Below are positions 19,686 to 28,983 of a DNA stretch of 64,000 nucleotides, in pieces. The stretch is from Porticoccaceae bacterium (GTDB lineage Bacteria > Pseudomonadota > Gammaproteobacteria > Pseudomonadales > Porticoccaceae). The stretch lies in NCBI GenBank assembly GCA_021773435.1, contig JAJFKC010000009.1, forward strand, positions 1-64,000. The letters are read 5' to 3'. Under the pieces are notes generated by a model. The model was not told where the DNA came from, did no database searches, and saw only the letters and a program-made list of their open reading frames with translations. Both the position numbers and the translations under genes were made by a program. Numbering within the stretch: the first letter of the stretch is position 1; each line of letters begins with the position of its first letter.

Positions 19686-21458
19686 ATGACACAAGTCGCC
19701 CATGATGAAACTGCCTTCGCGCCCCCCGCTGAAGTCGAAGAGGTAGAGCTTTATCACCCCAAAACCTTTATCGGCAAATACATCTGGAGTCAGGATGCCA
19801 AGGTAATCGCCATCCAGTATTCGATTACCGCTATCGGCATTGGTCTGGTAGCGCTGGTATTGTCGGGCATTATGCGATTGCAGCTGGGCTTTCCTGATAC
19901 ATTTTCGTTTATCGATCCGAGTTCATATATCCAGAACGTAACCATTCACGGCATGATCATGGTTATCTATTTGTTAACCGCGCTATTTTTGGGCGGCTTT
20001 GGTAACTACCTAATTCCACTGATGGTCGGTGCCCGGGATATGGTTTTCCCCTACGTCAATATGATCAGTTACTGGGTATATCTGGCGGCAGTGCTTGTCC
20101 TGGTGGCCAGCTTTTTTGCCCCTGGTGGAGCCACCGGGGCCGGTTGGACGCTGTACCCACCACAGGCAATTTTGCCGGGTACTCCTGGCTCGGACTGGGG
20201 CATTGTGTTGATGCTGATCTCCCTGGCCCTGTTTATTGTTGGTTTTACCATGGGTGGTTTGAACTATGTCGTCACTGTATTGCAGGCCCGCACTCGGGGC
20301 ATGAGCTTAATGCGAATGCCGCTAACGATATGGGGTATCTTTATGGCGACGATACTAGCGCTGTTGGCATTTCCTGCGCTTTTTGTTAGCGCCATTATGA
20401 TGATTCTGGATCAGACCATTGGCACCAGCTTTTTTATGCCAGCGGTCGTTTCTATGGGTGAACAGCTTGATTACGATGGCGGCAGTCCCATTTTATTTCA
20501 ACATTTGTTCTGGTTTTTTGGCCATCCGGAAGTTTATATCGTCGCGCTGCCCGCTTTTGGTATTGTCTCCGATTTAATCAGCGTCCATGCACGAAAAAAT
20601 ATTTTTGGTTACCGGATGATGGTATGGGCCATTATCGCCATTGGCGCGCTCAGCTTTATTGTTTGGGCTCACCACATGTATGTCAGCGGTATGCATCCCT
20701 ACTTTGGATTTTTCTTCGCGACAACGACATTGATTATCGCCGTACCCACTGCGCTGAAGGTTTATAACTGGGTGCTGACTTTGTGGAAAGGCAACATTCG
20801 TCTCACAGTCCCTATGCTTTTCGCCATTGGCTTTATCTTTACCTTTGTTAACGGTGGTATCACCGGTCTGTTTCTGGGTAATGTGACAGTCGATGTGGCT
20901 TTGTCAGATACCTACTTTGTGGTGGCGCACTTTCACATGGTGATGGCGGTGTCACCGATTCTGGTTGTGTTCGGCGCGATCTATCATTGGTATCCAAAAA
21001 TCACCGGGCGAATGCTTAACGATACTTTGGGTAAGACCCACTTCTGGATTACGTTTCTAGGTACCTATGCTATTTATTATCCAATGCATTACCTGGGTAT
21101 TCTCGGTGTACCAAGAAGATATTACGCCAACGGCGTTACGGATTTTATTCCTGAATCAGCGCAGAGCCTGAATGCGGGTATCACTGTTGCTGCATTAATT
21201 GTCGGTGTTGCCCAATTGATTTTCATATATAACCTGATTATCAGCTATTCCAGAGGGAAAGAAGCTGGCGGTAACCCGTGGGAGGCTACAACACTAGAAT
21301 GGCAAACGCCAGACACGCCACCAAAGCACGGTAATTTTGGCGATGAGCTACCGGTGGTGTATCGCTGGGCCTATGACTACGGTGTTCCGGGTGCGGAGCT
21401 TGACTATATTCCCCAAAATCAACCGCCCAGGCCTACGTCGACTGATTCGGAGGCCTAG
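19686..21458 (+). CDS. ctaD: Cytochrome c oxidase subunit I
   Basis: FWFFGHPEVYI, VWAHHMYVSGM, TYFVVAHFHMV. Confidence 0.96.
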   Translation: MTQVAHDETAFAPPAEVEEVELYHPKTFIGKYIWSQDAKVIAIQYSITAIGIGLVALVLSGIMRLQLGFPDTFSFIDPSSYIQNVTIHGMIMVIYLLTALFLGGFGNYLIPLMVGARDMVFPYVNMISYWVYLAAVLVLVASFFAPGGATGAGWTLYPPQAILPGTPGSDWGIVLMLISLALFIVGFTMGGLNYVVTVLQARTRGMSLMRMPLTIWGIFMATILALLAFPALFVSAIMMILDQTIGTSFFMPAVVSMGEQLDYDGGSPILFQHLFWFFGHPEVYIVALPAFGIVSDLISVHARKNIFGYRMMVWAIIAIGALSFIVWAHHMYVSGMHPYFGFFFATTTLIIAVPTALKVYNWVLTLWKGNIRLTVPMLFAIGFIFTFVNGGITGLFLGNVTVDVALSDTYFVVAHFHMVMAVSPILVVFGAIYHWYPKITGRMLNDTLGKTHFWITFLGTYAIYYPMHYLGILGVPRRYYANGVTDFIPESAQSLNAGITVAALIVGVAQLIFIYNLIISYSRGKEAGGNPWEATTLEWQTPDTPPKHGNFGDELPVVYRWAYDYGVPGAELDYIPQNQPPRPTSTDSEA

Positions 21459-21461
21459 ATT

Positions 21462-22151
21462 ATGACTGTCACCTTGATATTACTGGCCGGCATGATGGCC
21501 GTGATTGTTGGTTGGTTGATTAGGCAAACGACCAATGTTAGTCCCTGGGTTGCCGACACCGGTGTTCAGGAGTATGACAATAACCGTAACAACCCGGATC
21601 AGCTACAGGCTGATTCGGTAAAAATTGGCCTGGGCGTATTTCTTGCCGTCGCGACATCATTGTTCGCGCTATTTATTAGCGCCTACATGATGCGTATGGA
21701 GCTAGCCGACTGGAGTCCACTCAATGACCCCGATATCCTCTGGTTCAATACCGCATTTTTAGTGGTCGCCAGTGTTTATTTTCAGCTCGCACATAACTCA
21801 GTTAAACGCCTGGACGCAAATAAGGTAAGAACCTACTTCCTGGTCGCTGGCATTTTTACCTTTATATTCCTTATCGGTCAGCTCGAAGCCTGGCGTCAGT
21901 TGAGCGAAGCCGGTTATTACCTGTCAAACAATCCTGCCAACGCTTTCTTTTATCTGTTTACTGCAGTACATGGTTTGCATCTGTTCGGCGGCTTATGGGT
22001 TTGGTGTAAAACCACATTAAAATTCGCTGAAGCTAAAGGGAAAGCCCCCGAAGTCGCAATAGTGGCTCGTAGCGTCGAACTTTGTACCATTTATTGGCAT
22101 TTTTTACTGGTTGTTTGGCTGGTTTTATTCGCTTTGTTTATTTATACGTAG
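21462..22151 (+). CDS. Heme-copper oxidase subunit III-like protein (copy 1)
   Basis: AFFYLFTAVHGLHLFGGLWVW, VELCTIYWHFLLVVWLVLFAL. Confidence 0.85.
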   Translation: MTVTLILLAGMMAVIVGWLIRQTTNVSPWVADTGVQEYDNNRNNPDQLQADSVKIGLGVFLAVATSLFALFISAYMMRMELADWSPLNDPDILWFNTAFLVVASVYFQLAHNSVKRLDANKVRTYFLVAGIFTFIFLIGQLEAWRQLSEAGYYLSNNPANAFFYLFTAVHGLHLFGGLWVWCKTTLKFAEAKGKAPEVAIVARSVELCTIYWHFLLVVWLVLFALFIYT

Positions 22152-22195
22152 CTTCACAAAGATACCTATAGGCAGATATAGAGCAGGAAATTAAC

Positions 22196-22915
22196 ATGGC
22201 ATCGACGACCACGGCAAACCCCGAAGATATCCCCAGCGATGGTCTAGAAAGTCTGATCGCCGATTGGTCATCCGACCAGCGCGCCTTTAAAAAGGTGCCC
22301 TGGGGCAAGGCCATGATGTGGATATTTCTGCTCAGTGATACCTTTATTTTTACCTGTTTTCTGACCAGCTATATGACGGTGCGCACTACTACCACAGTGC
22401 CGTGGCCGAACCCCAGTGAAGTGTTTGCGCTAACCATTGCTGGCAATCATGTGCCCTTACTGCTTATCGCCATCATGACATTTATTCTGATCAGCAGCAG
22501 CGGGACCATGGCCATGGCTGTCAAGTTTGGTTACGAGAAAAACCGCAAAGTTTGCGCTTATTTACTGATCGTCACTGCCTTGTTTGGTGCGTCTTTCGTG
22601 GGCATGCAGGCCTTTGAGTGGACTAAGCTGATTGTCGACGAAGGCGTCAGACCCTGGGGCAACCCTATGGGTGCGGCACAGTTCGGCGCCAGCTTCTTTA
22701 TGATCACCGGGTTCCATGGGTTTCACGTGTCGATAGGCGTTATTTTTCTGATTATTACTGCCACCAAAGTATGGCGAGGCAGTATAGAACTGGGGCGGCC
22801 GGGTTTTATGACTGGCCGAGCCGGCAGCTACGATATGGTTGAAACCATGGGCCTCTACTGGCATTTTGTGGATTTGGTTTGGGTCTTTATCTTTGCATTT
22901 TTCTATCTTTGGTAG
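22196..22915 (+). CDS. Heme-copper oxidase subunit III-like protein (copy 2)
   Basis: ASFFMITGFHGFHVSIGVIFL, GLYWHFVDLVWVFIFAFFYLW. Confidence 0.9.
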   Translation: MASTTTANPEDIPSDGLESLIADWSSDQRAFKKVPWGKAMMWIFLLSDTFIFTCFLTSYMTVRTTTTVPWPNPSEVFALTIAGNHVPLLLIAIMTFILISSSGTMAMAVKFGYEKNRKVCAYLLIVTALFGASFVGMQAFEWTKLIVDEGVRPWGNPMGAAQFGASFFMITGFHGFHVSIGVIFLIITATKVWRGSIELGRPGFMTGRAGSYDMVETMGLYWHFVDLVWVFIFAFFYLW

Positions 22916-22924
22916 GGGGTCGAT

Positions 22925-23245
22925 ATGTCAACAGCAGAGGGTCAGCAACATCCCATTAGCGTATATTTATGGATTTGGGGACTGCTATTTGTTCTCAGTG
23001 CCTTTTCATACATGGTGGATTATTTTCAATTCCAGGGCTTATCGCGTTGGTCGTTAATCCTGCTATTTATGTTTTTAAAAGCCGGATTGATTGTCAGTAT
23101 CTTTATGCATATGGCCTGGGAGCGGATGGCGCTGGTCTGCGCAATTTTAGTACCACCTGGATGTCTGATGGTGCTAATTGGTTTGATGTTTGTCGAAGGT
23201 GATTATACTTTTTTTACTCGTGATACTTATTTTATCCTGAAGTAA
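22925..23245 (+). CDS. Cytochrome c oxidase subunit IV-family protein
   Basis: Short three-TM protein at the end of the cox operon; LKAGLIVSIFMHMAWE. Confidence 0.8.
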   Translation: MSTAEGQQHPISVYLWIWGLLFVLSAFSYMVDYFQFQGLSRWSLILLFMFLKAGLIVSIFMHMAWERMALVCAILVPPGCLMVLIGLMFVEGDYTFFTRDTYFILK

Positions 23246-23263
23246 AGTATTCCTTTATGACCA

Positions 23264-23291
23264 AAAATATTTAATGCAAAATATTTAATGT
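23264..23291. repeat. 14-bp tandem duplication downstream of the cox operon
   Basis: AAAATATTTAATGC / AAAATATTTAATGT. Confidence 0.8.
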
Positions 23292-23365
23292 TAGACGATA
23301 CTGCTGGAGAAATAAGCCAGTGAAATATAATTTATTGATCGTTACAAATTCATATCTACATAAAA

Positions 23366-23393
23366 TAAAAAAGCCAGTTCCCTGGCTTTTTTA
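23366..23393. terminator. Bidirectional Rho-independent terminator
   Basis: AAAAAGCCAG-TTCC-CTGGCTTTTT between convergent genes. Confidence 0.88.
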
Positions 23394-23480
23394 TTAAATC
23401 AATCACGCTTATCAAAGACTATAAATTACAGACTTTGATTTCTTAAACGCGGATTCATGTTTCTTGATATAAGCTCATCC

Positions 23481-24035
23481 TTAGAGCGGCTTTTTAACTT
23501 GCCGAAAGGTTTGATGGGCTCTAACAAACCAGCCAGCCGTACCTTTGGCTTCACCACCGTATGACAGGCGAGGATGATTGCTTATAACTCGGTCGAGTAT
23601 TTCTTTTTGTTGCCCTTCGACATCGACAAAGAACACATGCTTGCCGTCAGCTAAATCTTGTTCAAATTGCCTAAATTGGTAATGGGGTACCTGAATACCA
23701 AAAAAACCACCTTCCCAGGTGCAAAAACCTAGCACCACAATAGCTAGAAAGATAAAGGGCACCCAGGTGTATTTCTCGGTGAGACCAAAATAATAGGCAA
23801 GTACTAACACCGTCGGCGCACCGATAATACCGATAATGGCACCTCGCTTCATTGAGCGAACCACATCCGTGCGCATTACCGCTTCAACTTCATGGAGGTG
23901 TGGATGGTGAGCTACGCCCGCGTCATCCCGACTTAAGACATGGATTTGTGGTGTTACCAACCCATCATGTTCCAGTTCTTCTTCTACGTGCTCAAGATCG
24001 TCCAGGTCATCACTTATAAAATAATGGCGTTTCAT
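23481..24035 (-). CDS. Conserved-type membrane protein of unknown function
   Basis: 184 aa, two TM segments, acidic N-terminus; complete ORF. Confidence 0.65.
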   Translation of the reverse strand: MKRHYFISDDLDDLEHVEEELEHDGLVTPQIHVLSRDDAGVAHHPHLHEVEAVMRTDVVRSMKRGAIIGIIGAPTVLVLAYYFGLTEKYTWVPFIFLAIVVLGFCTWEGGFFGIQVPHYQFRQFEQDLADGKHVFFVDVEGQQKEILDRVISNHPRLSYGGEAKGTAGWFVRAHQTFRQVKKPL

Positions 24036-24352
24036 CGCTAACCCCTTTTAATTATTTGCTTAAGCCTTGGTCAGCCAGTTGAGCTGTACTACCTGCAACC
24101 AGCTACAACTAAAATATAACGCGTTTTAAATGAATCATTTAGTAGGATTTATTCTATAAATATCACGTCATATAATAAAATGGCTGGTGCTAAGATGATT
24201 TTACAAGCGGAGTGGAAGTTATAAACAGGATGAAAAAAACCTAGAGGTAAGCTGTTTTTATTATTTGCTAATAGATTTTTTATCCAGCATCACAGAGACG
24301 TTTGCCCGATTATTTAGTGTTTGGCTTGTCCTTGAGATGAGTGTTCGTCTGG

Positions 24353-24877
24353 TCAGCTGGCAAAGTTGTCATCAGAGTTTAGCTTGGCATTTATGTGAGC
24401 TACAAAATCTGGATCAAAACATTCTTGATTTCGCTGCTGGCGCCATAGTGCATCAACACCAGCAAACGACATATATTGGGAAAACCCTACATCGAACATT
24501 TGCCAACTTGCCTTACCAGTATAGCCACGTTTATTGTGGAGAAAAGCATTTTGACAATATCCAAAACATGCGAACCAGTAGCTATCGTAGCGCACACGCT
24601 CCAGTGAGTTTAATTCGTTGCCCCGGTTGCCCCGGTTGCCCCGATAGATAATGTCCGCTAATTCGGAATTCTGGGCCAGCATCGTGAACTGCCTGCCGCT
24701 TTGATCGGTTGCAGCGATTTCTGCTGCGGAAGCAACCGCCGATGTATGCTGGTCCATCGTGCGGCTATTTTGACGGATCTGCATCGCCAGATAAGCCAGG
24801 GTGATAATAACGCCCAGCGCTCCAACAGCCTCACTGATGGCTCCTATAGCATCCCAGTTCATAGCATCCCAATTCAT
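24353..24877 (-). CDS. Hypothetical protein with one N-terminal TM segment
   Basis: MNWDAIGAISEAVGALGVIITLAYLAMQIRQNSR pattern; contains MNWDA x2 and RGN repeats. Confidence 0.65.
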   Translation of the reverse strand: MNWDAMNWDAIGAISEAVGALGVIITLAYLAMQIRQNSRTMDQHTSAVASAAEIAATDQSGRQFTMLAQNSELADIIYRGNRGNRGNELNSLERVRYDSYWFACFGYCQNAFLHNKRGYTGKASWQMFDVGFSQYMSFAGVDALWRQQRNQECFDPDFVAHINAKLNSDDNFAS

Positions 24878-24905
24878 CGTCTTAATTCTTTAATTTTGCC
24901 AGGTT

Positions 24906-25298
24906 TTATTTTTTGGCCACTTCTTCGGTGGCTAGTTCGGCATTAGTCCAGGCTTCAAAACCGCCACCGATATGACAGATGGATTCAAGGCCCATATTTT
25001 GTAAAGCCTGGGTAGCGAGTGCTGAGCGATGGCTTTTGGCGCAGTACAGCACCAGTTTTTTCCCTGAGGAGAACACATCTCTGTGGTATTCGCTTTCCGG
25101 ATCGGCCCAGAATTCCAGCATACCCCGGGGTGCGTGGGTGGCGCCGGGTATCTTGCCCTCGCGATATAGCTCGCGAATGTCGCGAATATCAATTACCACG
25201 GTATTTTCGTCGTCGAGGCTAGCTTTGGCTTGTTCCACGCTAATAGTTTCAATTTCTTTCATGGCCTTGTCGACCAGTTGTTTTACGGTAACTTTCAT
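24906..25298 (-). CDS. Rhodanese-like domain protein
   Basis: VVIDIRDIRELYREGKIPGATHAPRG and active-site loop YCAKSHRS. Confidence 0.88.
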   Translation of the reverse strand: MKVTVKQLVDKAMKEIETISVEQAKASLDDENTVVIDIRDIRELYREGKIPGATHAPRGMLEFWADPESEYHRDVFSSGKKLVLYCAKSHRSALATQALQNMGLESICHIGGGFEAWTNAELATEEVAKK

Positions 25299-25560
25299 TG
25301 AGATTTCCTTTGGCTTTGCAGTTGTAGGATGTGTGGCGGCAGGAGATGCAGTTTAGCGTGCATGCTTTTTGCCAGTTTAGTCATCAGCCTGATCAGCTCC
25401 TAATCTAGGCTCATAGTATCTGAATTGCGTTTGCAGGCAACTGCTTGCTCGGTGAGCACAGGTAACCCGAATAGAGACGCCTTGTCGCCTAGCCCTGCGA
25501 CCCGTGAGTGAGTAAACTTGCTCATCGAAATTACATTCACCCACAAGAAGGGGCGCAATA

Positions 25561-26607
25561 ATGGAATACCGAAAACTCGGCAAAACAGATCTCGACGTTA
25601 GCGCTATTTGCCTGGGCACAATGACCTGGGGTGAGCAAAACAACCTCGATGAAGCTCTGGAGCAAATGGACTATGCTGTTGCCGAAGGGGTGAATTTTTT
25701 TGATACCGCAGAGATGTATCCGGTGCCGCCCAAAGCCGAAACTCAGGGAGCAACCGAGACCTGTGTTGGCGAATGGTTTGCCCGGCGGGGTCAGCGCGAT
25801 AAAGTAATCCTGGCGACCAAGTGTTCTGGACGCTCGGATGCAACCGGTGACTGGAAGCATCTGCGCGGTGGTCCGCGTCTGAGCCGTGAGCACATTAATC
25901 AGGCAGTGCGGGATTCTTTAACGCGTTTGCAAACCGACTATATCGATTTATACCAGGTGCACTGGCCGGAGCGCACTACGAACTTTTTTGGTCAGCTGGG
26001 CTATAAGCATCGTCAGCAGGACGATCTGGTGGCCATCGAGGAAACCCTTGGTGCGTTATCTGATCTGGTGAAGGAAGGCCTGGTGCGCCATATTGGGGTG
26101 AGTAATGAAACCCCCTGGGGTGTGTCTGAATATTTGCGCGGCGCTCGCGAGCGTAGTCTTGAACGAATTGTCAGTATTCAAAACCCCTATAACCTGCTTA
26201 ATCGAAGTTTCGAGGTGGGGCTGGCAGAGATGGCCATTCGTGAAGATGTCGGTCTGCTGGCGTATTCGCCGCTGGCTATGGCAACCTTGAGTGGCAAATA
26301 TATGAATGGTCAACGGCCAGAAGGTGCGCGGCTCACCGTTTATAAACGCTTTCAGCGCTACTCCAGCGAATATGCGGTGGCGGCTTCTGAAGCCTACGTA
26401 AATCTTGCTCAAGAGCATGGCCTGGACCCTGCGACCATGGCTTTAGCCTTCGTTAATTCCAGACCATTTGTGACCAGTAATATTATTGGCGCGACCAAAT
26501 TGGCGCAGTTGAAAACCAATATTGCCAGCATCAATGTCGAGTTGTCGGAAGAAGTGGAGAAGGGCATCGATGCCATTCAACTACAGTTTTCGAACCCTGC
26601 TCCTTAA
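25561..26607 (+). CDS. Aldo/keto reductase (Tas-like)
   Basis: LGTMTWGEQN, FFDTAEMYPVPPKAETQGATE close to E. coli Tas. Confidence 0.9.
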   Translation: MEYRKLGKTDLDVSAICLGTMTWGEQNNLDEALEQMDYAVAEGVNFFDTAEMYPVPPKAETQGATETCVGEWFARRGQRDKVILATKCSGRSDATGDWKHLRGGPRLSREHINQAVRDSLTRLQTDYIDLYQVHWPERTTNFFGQLGYKHRQQDDLVAIEETLGALSDLVKEGLVRHIGVSNETPWGVSEYLRGARERSLERIVSIQNPYNLLNRSFEVGLAEMAIREDVGLLAYSPLAMATLSGKYMNGQRPEGARLTVYKRFQRYSSEYAVAASEAYVNLAQEHGLDPATMALAFVNSRPFVTSNIIGATKLAQLKTNIASINVELSEEVEKGIDAIQLQFSNPAP

Positions 26608-26695
26608 CTGATAGGGCGCCTCTTAGGTTATTGGTTGCACCGTAGGTATAGGGTGTATAGAGTAAAATAGGCCAGACAAGTATGTTCGACGCGCT

Positions 26696-27118
26696 TTAAT
26701 GTCCCTTCACCATCATCGTCAAACGCGAGACGCAGACCAGGCGTTCCTGATCATCACGAATAATAATTTCCCAGACATGGGTTGAACGACCCAGATGGAT
26801 GGGCCTGCCGGTGCCATAAACGTAACCTTCGGACACCGAGCGAATATGATTGGCCGTGATATCGAGACCCACACAATGCACCTTTTCAAGGTCTAAACAC
26901 AGCGCGGCGGCGTGGCTGCCAACAGTTTCTGCGAGCAGGCAGGACGCGCCACCATTAAGAATGCCCATGGATTGCCGAGTGCGGTGATCCACTGGCATGC
27001 GGGCGACGATATAGTCATCACCGCATTCAATAAATTCAATACCAACATGGCCTGAGGCGCTATCGATAGAACTTTCGTTGATAGCATCCAGAGATACTTC
27101 GCTGTGCCAAATACTCAT
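26696..27118 (-). CDS. Hotdog-fold thioesterase (PaaI/YdiI-like)
   Basis: MGILNGGASCLLAETVGSHAA, HVWEIIIRDDQERLVCVSRLTMMV. Confidence 0.88.
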   Translation of the reverse strand: MSIWHSEVSLDAINESSIDSASGHVGIEFIECGDDYIVARMPVDHRTRQSMGILNGGASCLLAETVGSHAAALCLDLEKVHCVGLDITANHIRSVSEGYVYGTGRPIHLGRSTHVWEIIIRDDQERLVCVSRLTMMVKGH

Positions 27119-27136
27119 TGCCTGGATTTCCAATTG

Positions 27137-27157
27137 TTTAGGGTTTAGGGTTTAGGG
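27137..27157. repeat. TTTAGGG heptamer x3 just upstream of the thioesterase start
   Basis: Direct reading: TTTAGGGTTTAGGGTTTAGGG. Confidence 0.95.
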
Positions 27158-27210
27158 TGATTTTCCTGTGCGGTTTTGACGTGTTTACGTGCGCCATTTA
27201 ATTGTATTGA

Positions 27211-28983
27211 CTACTGGGGATAGAGCGGCCGTAATTCTGTCAGTCTGGATTCCTTATGGTCAACGGGTGTTTGATGGATGGCTGCCAGGTGTTTTGTTAA
27301 GGTGTCAAGATCAGGCTGGTTAGTACCCGTTTGTGCAATCTCGCCACTATTTTGTTCGGTTTCGTTTTTCATCTTGCTATATAAACAATTATCCAGTTGT
27401 TGAAACAAAGGCTTCAGCGCCGGATCCTTTGCACGCAGTGCCACCTGGTCAAGGGTGTGTATGCTTTGGTCATGCCAATGGCTGCGCGCCCACTGAATAA
27501 TGGCTTCCCGCAATCGAGCGTGGTCTTGGTTGCTGGCGGCAATACGGATCGACTTAAAGCTTGCGTTGTTGCTGTCGGCTTGCCCGTGGCCGGTAGTCAC
27601 TGCTGAAAAATCGTAAGAGCCGGAGCCTCGGCCACGCCACCAAAGTATGGCGAATGTGAGCGCTACCAGTGTAAACAAGATATTCGTCGTCACTAGCAGG
27701 GTTGTTACCCAGGTGACAGTAGGAGCGCTGTCACTGATCATTCCATTGGATAATATGGGCCTTGAAGCCACGTCGGTGGGAGGTGGTACCGGCTGAGTAC
27801 TTTCCGCGAGGCTAGTTGTACCGGGTAATACCTGAAATGTTTCGCTGGGCAGGATGCTGGTTTGCATACGGTCATTGGCAATATCCCACCATTGGATTTT
27901 TACTTCCGGTAAGGTTAACGGGCCAGGGGTGCTAGGCACGATAGCCATGGACTCAGTACGCCTACCCATCAGGCCTTTGGGGCTGGTGTTATCTTCTAAC
28001 TGGGGTTGATCTTTGTATAACTTAAAGTCCGGCTTCTGCTCTAACTCTAGAGGGGGCAGCTGGGCAGCGGTCAATCCCAATGCGGTCAGATTGATGGTGC
28101 GGGTCACGGGTTCGCCCACGGTCATGGTGGGTTTCTTGTCCCCCCAATTATCACTCAGAGTTACCTTGAGCGCCGGTAGCCAAAGCGTATTTGACGCTTG
28201 ATCAGGTCCTGGTTTAATCGTTAAAACCAGGGCTTCGGTAGCAACGGCGATACGTCGCCGATTGTAGTCGATACGAGCGACACCTTGATGCCGCACCGAG
28301 GGAATAGTCAGCTCGCCACTTTTTTCTGGAATAATCGCGTATTGGTTTTCGACGACAATATAGTTTTCGCCACCCAGCTGTTTTTGATATTGGCTTTCAT
28401 TGAGGGGGATTACCTGGGCATTAGCAATCTCCAGTTCACTCATTTCAAAATTACTCAGGGGCACCGCAGTATAGAGCCGCAGGGTTAGTAAAGCCTGTTC
28501 CTGGACATAAACACTGCTTTTCTCAAGCGTTGCTTCAGAATAAATTTGTGCGCGGGAAGCCTTGCTATAGATTGGTTTGCTGACAATTATTTCAAACGCG
28601 TCGCTCACCTCACCCTTAAAACTGAAACTGGGAATAATGAGATTACCTGCCTTTTTAGGACTCAGTGTCAAAATCCAATGGGTATAAGATTCGCGCTTGC
28701 CGTTATTGTTAGAGAATCGACTTTGCCGATTGCGGCTAATAATCTCGAAGTCTGTTTCAAGGTGTGTAAAGTCCGGTTCCCCAAACAGCACTTGTTTATC
28801 GAAAGAAACCGTTAACCTCAGTGTCTCTCCTAGAGTTATTTCCTGCCGATCTACCTGGGCTACCAAATTACCAGCGTTCAGAAAAGCGCTATATAAAAGT
28901 AATAAGCCCACCAGGCCCGAGCGCACGAGATTCCGATAGATATCCTTTTCGCTGATCAACTGGCAAAGCATGCCTACTACCAC
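27211..28983 (-). CDS. batD: BatD-like protein
   Basis: Large periplasmic region plus TM; position at the end of a MoxR/VWA operon. Confidence 0.82.
   Translation of the reverse strand: MVVGMLCQLISEKDIYRNLVRSGLVGLLLLYSAFLNAGNLVAQVDRQEITLGETLRLTVSFDKQVLFGEPDFTHLETDFEIISRNRQSRFSNNNGKRESYTHWILTLSPKKAGNLIIPSFSFKGEVSDAFEIIVSKPIYSKASRAQIYSEATLEKSSVYVQEQALLTLRLYTAVPLSNFEMSELEIANAQVIPLNESQYQKQLGGENYIVVENQYAIIPEKSGELTIPSVRHQGVARIDYNRRRIAVATEALVLTIKPGPDQASNTLWLPALKVTLSDNWGDKKPTMTVGEPVTRTINLTALGLTAAQLPPLELEQKPDFKLYKDQPQLEDNTSPKGLMGRRTESMAIVPSTPGPLTLPEVKIQWWDIANDRMQTSILPSETFQVLPGTTSLAESTQPVPPPTDVASRPILSNGMISDSAPTVTWVTTLLVTTNILFTLVALTFAILWWRGRGSGSYDFSAVTTGHGQADSNNASFKSIRIAASNQDHARLREAIIQWARSHWHDQSIHTLDQVALRAKDPALKPLFQQLDNCLYSKMKNETEQNSGEIAQTGTNQPDLDTLTKHLAAIHQTPVDHKESRLTELRPLYPQ

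Noticed and set aside
24265-24651. 128-aa + strand ORF opposite the hypothetical membrane protein
   Set aside because: The opposite strand has a better protein-like sequence with a TM segment and typical N-terminus.
27137-27157. TTTAGGG x3, resembling a plant-type telomere repeat
   Set aside because: Only three units in a bacterial intergenic leader; one more local slippage repeat, not a telomere.
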